Shown here piece after piece: positions 60,821-64,000 of a DNA stretch of 64,000 nt. The notes under the pieces were generated by a model. That model ran no database searches and was not told where the DNA came from. It worked only from the letters and a program-made list of their open reading frames with translations. Made by a program: the position numbers and the translations under genes. The stretch's first letter is position 1. Each line of letters begins with the position of its first letter. This DNA comes from Olsenella_K sp050953285 (lineage in GTDB: Bacteria > Actinomycetota > Coriobacteriia > Coriobacteriales > Atopobiaceae): assembly GCA_050953285.1 (NCBI GenBank), contig JBMNMK010000002.1, positions 682,001 through 746,000 of the forward strand, written 5' to 3'.

Positions 60821-61576
60821 ATGGCTGCAAAGATTAACGTTCAGACCCTGCTCGATGCTGGTTGCCACTACGGTCACCAGACCCGCCGTTGGAATCCCAA
60901 GATGAAGCCATACATCTTTGGTGAGCGCAACGGTATCTACATCCTTGACCTCAAGCAGACCATCCTGGATGCAGATAAGGCCTATACCTTCCTCAAGGAC
61001 ACCGCTGCTAAGGGTGGTAGCGTCCTGTTTGTTGGTACCAAGAAGCAGGCGCAAGAGCCCATCCAGACTCAGGCTGAGCGCGCAGGCATGCCCTATATCA
61101 ATCAGCGTTGGCTCGGCGGCATGCTGACCAACTTTGTCACCATGCGTTCCCGTATTGAGCGTATGGAGGAGCTTGAGACCATGGTAGAGGATGGCAGCCT
61201 TGCCGCTCGTGGCAAGAAGGAACAGGCTGTTCTCACCAAGGAGCTTGAGAAGCTGCAGCGTAACCTTGGTGGTGTGCGTGAGCTCAAGGCTCTGCCGAAG
61301 GCCCTGTTTGTGGTTGACACCAAGCGTGAGGAGATTGCCGTTCGTGAGGCTAACCGTCTCCACATCCCGGTTGTTGGCCTTCTTGATACCAACTCTGATC
61401 CAGACGTTATTGATTACGGCATTCCCGCAAACGACGATGCAATTCGCTCCGTCGATCTGATGTGCGAGCTCGTTGCAGATGCTATCTTGGCTGGTTCTGG
61501 CAAGGAGCAGATCACCGCTGAAGAGATGACCAGCGGTGAGACCACCCCTGCCGTTGAGACTGCAGAGGCAGAGTAG
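60821..61576 (+). CDS. rpsB: 30S ribosomal protein S2
   Basis: 251-residue S2. It begins INVQTLLDAGCHYGHQTRRWNPKM, the family signature, and later has FVGTKKQAQ, NQRWLGGMLTNF and the second signature VVGLLDTNSDPD. The Glu/Thr-rich C-terminal tail is normal for Actinobacteria. ATG follows GGAGG at 8 bases. It forms a pair with tsf, 63 bases downstream. Confidence 0.97.
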   Translation: MAAKINVQTLLDAGCHYGHQTRRWNPKMKPYIFGERNGIYILDLKQTILDADKAYTFLKDTAAKGGSVLFVGTKKQAQEPIQTQAERAGMPYINQRWLGGMLTNFVTMRSRIERMEELETMVEDGSLAARGKKEQAVLTKELEKLQRNLGGVRELKALPKALFVVDTKREEIAVREANRLHIPVVGLLDTNSDPDVIDYGIPANDDAIRSVDLMCELVADAILAGSGKEQITAEEMTSGETTPAVETAEAE

Positions 61577-61639
61577 CACCACACGTGTTGGCTTCAATAA
61601 GCCTGGTAATACCACATCAACTACCCCAAGGAGGGGAGT

Positions 61640-62509
61640 ATGGCAACTCAAATTACCGCCGCAATGGTTAAGCAGCTCCGTGAGATGACCGATTCACCCA
61701 TGATGGAGTGCAAGAAGGCACTCGTTGAGGCTGACGGTGATATGGACAAGGCAGTAGATATCCTTCGCACTATGGGTATGGCAAAGGCTGTCAAGCGCGC
61801 AGGCCGTGATACCAATGAGGGCTGCGTAGCTGCCTACGTTTCTGATGATCGCAAGACGGGCGCCCTGCTCGAGCTCACCTGCGAGACTGACTTTGTGAGC
61901 TCCAATCCTAAGTTTGAGGGCTTCGCTAAGGATGTCGCAAAGGTTGTTGCCGAGAATGATCCTCAGGATCTTGAGGCACTCAAGGCTTGCCCCATGAATG
62001 GCAGCACCGTTGAGGGTGAGCTCACCGAGATGATTCACGTTATCGGTGAGAACATGAAAATCAACCGCTTTGAGCGCATCACCTCTGAGGGCGCCCTGGT
62101 TGGCTATGTCCACCTGGGATCTCACCTTGGTGACATTGTGAACTTCAAGTTCGCAAAGCCTGAGACTGGCGCATCTGAGGACTTCAAGGCCTTTGCACAC
62201 GACGTTGCTATGCAGGTTGCTGCTTCCGCACCTGTTTCTGCTCGTCGTGAGGACGTGCCCGCTGACATCATTGAACACGAGAAGAGCATCTACACAGCTC
62301 AGGCCAAGGATTCCGGCCGTCCTGAGCAGTTCTGGGGTGGCATCGTAGAGGGCCGTCTCAAGAAGTTCTACAAGGAGAACGTCTTGACTGAGCAGGAGTT
62401 CATCAAGAACCCTGAGACCACCATCTCTAAGCTTGCCGATGAGGTTTCCAAGAAGGTTGATGACAAGATCGAGATCATCAACTTCGTTCGCTTCAACTTC
62501 GGTGAGTAA
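61640..62509 (+). CDS. tsf: Elongation factor Ts
   Basis: Nucleotide-exchange factor for EF-Tu, 289 residues. The UBA-like N-terminus has VKQLREMTDSPMMECKKAL, followed by the core ETDFVSSNPKF motif and the C-terminal LTEQEFIKNPETTIS. ATG 61640 follows GGAGGGG. A strong terminator lies 24 bases after the stop. Confidence 0.97.
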   Translation: MATQITAAMVKQLREMTDSPMMECKKALVEADGDMDKAVDILRTMGMAKAVKRAGRDTNEGCVAAYVSDDRKTGALLELTCETDFVSSNPKFEGFAKDVAKVVAENDPQDLEALKACPMNGSTVEGELTEMIHVIGENMKINRFERITSEGALVGYVHLGSHLGDIVNFKFAKPETGASEDFKAFAHDVAMQVAASAPVSARREDVPADIIEHEKSIYTAQAKDSGRPEQFWGGIVEGRLKKFYKENVLTEQEFIKNPETTISKLADEVSKKVDDKIEIINFVRFNFGE

Positions 62510-62532
62510 GCACAGCTCAACAGCAATGAATG

Positions 62533-62558
62533 AGGCAGCCTTCGGGCTGCCTTTTTTT
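62533..62558 (+). terminator. Terminator of rpsB-tsf
   Basis: AGGCAGCC (62533-62540) and GGCTGCCT (62545-62552) around a stable TTCG tetraloop, followed by a run of T to 62558. Confidence 0.95.
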
Positions 62559-62572
62559 GAGGAGCAAAGGAT

Positions 62573-62605
62573 TTTCTCGCCTGCTGGAGCAGTGTGGGCG
62601 AGAAA
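62573..62605. repeat. Nested inverted repeat made of two TTTCTCGCC words
   Basis: TTTCTCGCC (62573-62581) and GGCGAGAAA (62597-62605) are exact complements. Inside them CTGCT and AGCAG (62581-62592) form a second stem. No T-run follows. The outer arms are two oppositely oriented copies of the word over-represented across the window. Confidence 0.6.
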
Positions 62606-62767
62606 CGCGTGTCCTGGTCACGTGGCCAAGGCCCAAAGGCACAACGGCTGGCGCAAGCGTGACATGAGCGTGACCAGAGCCGTAGGGATTGCTTTTCATC
62701 CGTGCGTCTGTATGTTTCAGACGTATGTTCAGTCCTCTGGTAGAATCCTTGTGAGCAAGGTTGATCG

Positions 62768-62810
62768 TACACGTATGTGCGCGCACAAGCCCACAAATGT
62801 AGGACGTGTA
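62768..62810 (+). promoter_or_regulatory. Inverted repeat in the pyrH leader
   Basis: TACACGT (62768-62774) and ACGTGTA (62804-62810) are exact complements enclosing the palindrome GTGCGCGCAC (62777-62786). It ends 14 bases before the ribosome site of pyrH. Possibly a regulatory RNA structure; no known riboswitch is recognised. Confidence 0.45.
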
Positions 62811-62834
62811 AACGTCTAGAGAGTGGAGGTTTTC

Positions 62835-63563
62835 GTGGCTGAGTATAAGTATCACCGTGTACTTCTCAAGCTCTCCGGTGAGGCCCTTATGGGATCGCAA
62901 AGCTTTGGCTTGGATGGCGAGGTGCTGCAAAGCATCGCGGAAAGTGTCAAACCGGTCTGGGAGGCTGGCGTCCAGATTGCTATCGTCGTGGGCGGCGGCA
63001 ACATCTTCCGTGGCCTGTCGGGTGCCGCGCAGGGCATGGATCGTGCGCAAGCAGACAACATGGGCATGCTGGCAACGGTGATCAATTCGTTGGCACTGCA
63101 GGACTGCTTTGAGCACCATGGCATGGATGTGCGTGTCATGAGCGCCATAGAGATGCATTCGGTATCAGAGACCTATATCCGCCGCCGCGCCATCAGGCAC
63201 CTTGAGAAGGGTCGCATTACCATCTTTGCAGCAGGCACGGGCAATCCTTATTTCACGACAGATACCGCAGCTGCGCTGAGGGCCTGTGAGATCGACGCCG
63301 AGGTTCTCATGAAGGCAACAAAGGTGAGCGGCATTTATGATATGGATCCGGTCAAGCACCCTGAAGCCAAGAAGTTTGATGAGATCAGCTATATGGATGT
63401 GCTGACTAAAGATCTCAAAGTGATGGATGCAACTGCCACTGCTCTTTGCCATGATAACCATATGCCCATCATTGTATTTAAGATGGAAGAATCCGGCGCA
63501 TTTGCAAAAGCGCTCAAAGGTGAGCCCGTTGGAACGACGGTCGTAGATAAGGAAAGTGAGTAG
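62835..63563 (+). CDS. pyrH: UMP kinase
   Basis: Hexameric bacterial UMP kinase, 242 residues. The amino-acid-kinase fold starts VLLKLSGEALMG, then VVGGGNIFRG, the DNMGMLATVINSLAL region, and GTGNPYFTTDTAAALRA. The start is GTG 62835, 5 bases after GGAGG; a GTG at 62823 lies before that site. In the usual rpsB-tsf-pyrH-frr order, but behind a terminator and a structured leader. Confidence 0.95.
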   Translation: MAEYKYHRVLLKLSGEALMGSQSFGLDGEVLQSIAESVKPVWEAGVQIAIVVGGGNIFRGLSGAAQGMDRAQADNMGMLATVINSLALQDCFEHHGMDVRVMSAIEMHSVSETYIRRRAIRHLEKGRITIFAAGTGNPYFTTDTAAALRACEIDAEVLMKATKVSGIYDMDPVKHPEAKKFDEISYMDVLTKDLKVMDATATALCHDNHMPIIVFKMEESGAFAKALKGEPVGTTVVDKESE

Positions 63564-63565
63564 CC

Positions 63566-64000
63566 ATGAGCACCTATACTGATTCTGCTAAGACCCGTAT
63601 GGATAAGTCCATTCAGGCCCTCAAGAACAACTTCTCCAAGGTGCGTACTGGCCGCGCCAATCCGCACATCTTAGATGAGATCCGCGTGGATTACTACGGG
63701 CAGCCTACGCCCATAACCCAGCTTGCTGGCGTCAAGGTGCCCGAGGCATCCATGCTTGTGGTGGAGCCGTGGGACAAGAGCTCGCTTCGGAGTATCGAGA
63801 AGGCCATTGAGCAGTCTGATCTGGGTATTACGCCGTCAAACGATGGCGCTACCATTCGCTTGCCTTTCCCCATGCCAACAGAGGAGCGTCGCAAGGAGCT
63901 GGCAAAGGAGTGCAAGCAGCTGGCAGAAGAGGGCCGCGTTGCCATTCGCAATGCCAGGAAAGAGGCCAACAAGGCCATCGAGCGCGACGAGGAGCTCTCA
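63566..64000 (+). CDS. frr: Ribosome recycling factor, N-terminal part (3' end outside window)
   Basis: Splits post-termination ribosomes together with EF-G. The first 145 codons are present. They include the helix LKNNFSKVRTGRANPHILD, then VDYYGQPTPITQLA, and the TIRLPFPMPTEERRKEL hinge and C-helix. ATG 63566 is two bases after the pyrH stop, with GGAAAG about 10 bases upstream. About 40 codons are missing beyond the window. Confidence 0.96.
   Translation, partial: MSTYTDSAKTRMDKSIQALKNNFSKVRTGRANPHILDEIRVDYYGQPTPITQLAGVKVPEASMLVVEPWDKSSLRSIEKAIEQSDLGITPSNDGATIRLPFPMPTEERRKELAKECKQLAEEGRVAIRNARKEANKAIERDEELS

Larger units (their letters stand above)
62510..62834. other. 325-base intergenic region between tsf and pyrH
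   Basis: Contains the tsf terminator, a nested inverted repeat built on TTTCTCGCC (62573-62605), a small inverted repeat GTCTG/CAGAC (62706-62722), a TAGAAT that could be a -10 box (62741-62746), and a long inverted repeat in the probable pyrH leader (62768-62810). Open frames crossing it carry no known motif. Confidence 0.55.

Overview
The window looks like chromosomal DNA of a Gram-positive actinobacterium, most likely a member of the Coriobacteriia (Olsenella/Atopobium-like). The reasons are a base composition in the mid-fifties % G+C, frequent GTG/TTG starts with strong Shine-Dalgarno sequences, tightly packed operons, an elongasome cluster (mreBCD, PBP2, rodA), separate glyQ and glyS, pyruvate phosphate dikinase, and an rplU-rpmA-obg-proB-nadD-yqeK-rsfS order. 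The taxon is an inference from gene content; no 16S gene is present. I see no IS element, prophage or CRISPR array. The window is core genome with a few unusual proteins.

Layout. (1) 1-3676: end of ilvB, then ilvA and ilvD (branched-chain amino acids), followed by a DUF815 AAA ATPase. (2) 5011-7059: trpS (minus) and 5-formyltetrahydrofolate cyclo-ligase (plus), divergent across a 351-base gap. (3) 7062-16404, minus strand: a complete common aromatic pathway, aroF(DAHP synthase)-tyrA-aroB-aroA-aroC-pheA-aroE/aroK fusion, then a separately promoted PTS EIIB-AroQ fusion. Reading the operon gives every step from PEP + erythrose-4-phosphate to chorismate, plus the branches to prephenate, phenylpyruvate and 4-hydroxyphenylpyruvate. 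(4) 16508-16584: tRNA-Arg(CCG). (5) 16782-24914: a CtpE-like P-type ATPase translationally coupled to aconitase, a zinc-ribbon membrane protein, a cyclophilin and a TPR membrane protein. (6) 24961-30888: mreB, mreC, mreD, PBP2, rodA (rod-shape wall synthesis). (7) 30955-39838: a DUF697 protein, the TIGR03960/TIGR03936 pair, rplU, rpmA, obgE, proB, nadD, yqeK, rsfS. (8) 39835-43122, minus strand: dinB and a two-component system. (9) 43348-53716: rpsP, khpA, rimM, trmD, lepB, then glyQ, glyS, a half-length PPDK regulator, ppdK and a DUF6273 protein. (10) 53902-64000: rplS, rnhB, yraN, comM, dprA, trmFO, xer recombinase, rpsB, tsf, pyrH and the start of frr.

The most unusual item is the protein at 7062-8168. 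It joins a glucose-family PTS EIIB phosphorylation domain (with its Cys) through a long Ala/Pro/Ser linker to a complete type II 3-dehydroquinate dehydratase. A cytosolic biosynthetic enzyme carrying a sugar-PTS phosphoacceptor suggests direct coupling of aromatic synthesis to PEP/sugar status. The second is a PPDK regulatory-protein N-terminal domain that stands alone, with no kinase half, one gene upstream of ppdK. Both touch PEP, the substrate of DAHP synthase, EPSP synthase, PPDK and the PTS. The third is an over-represented 8-base word, TTCTCGCC (about 22 copies by eye, in all reading frames and in intergenic DNA, including an inverted pair). Several 5' leaders (rpsB, rplS, pyrH, ilvD) carry inverted repeats that could be regulatory.
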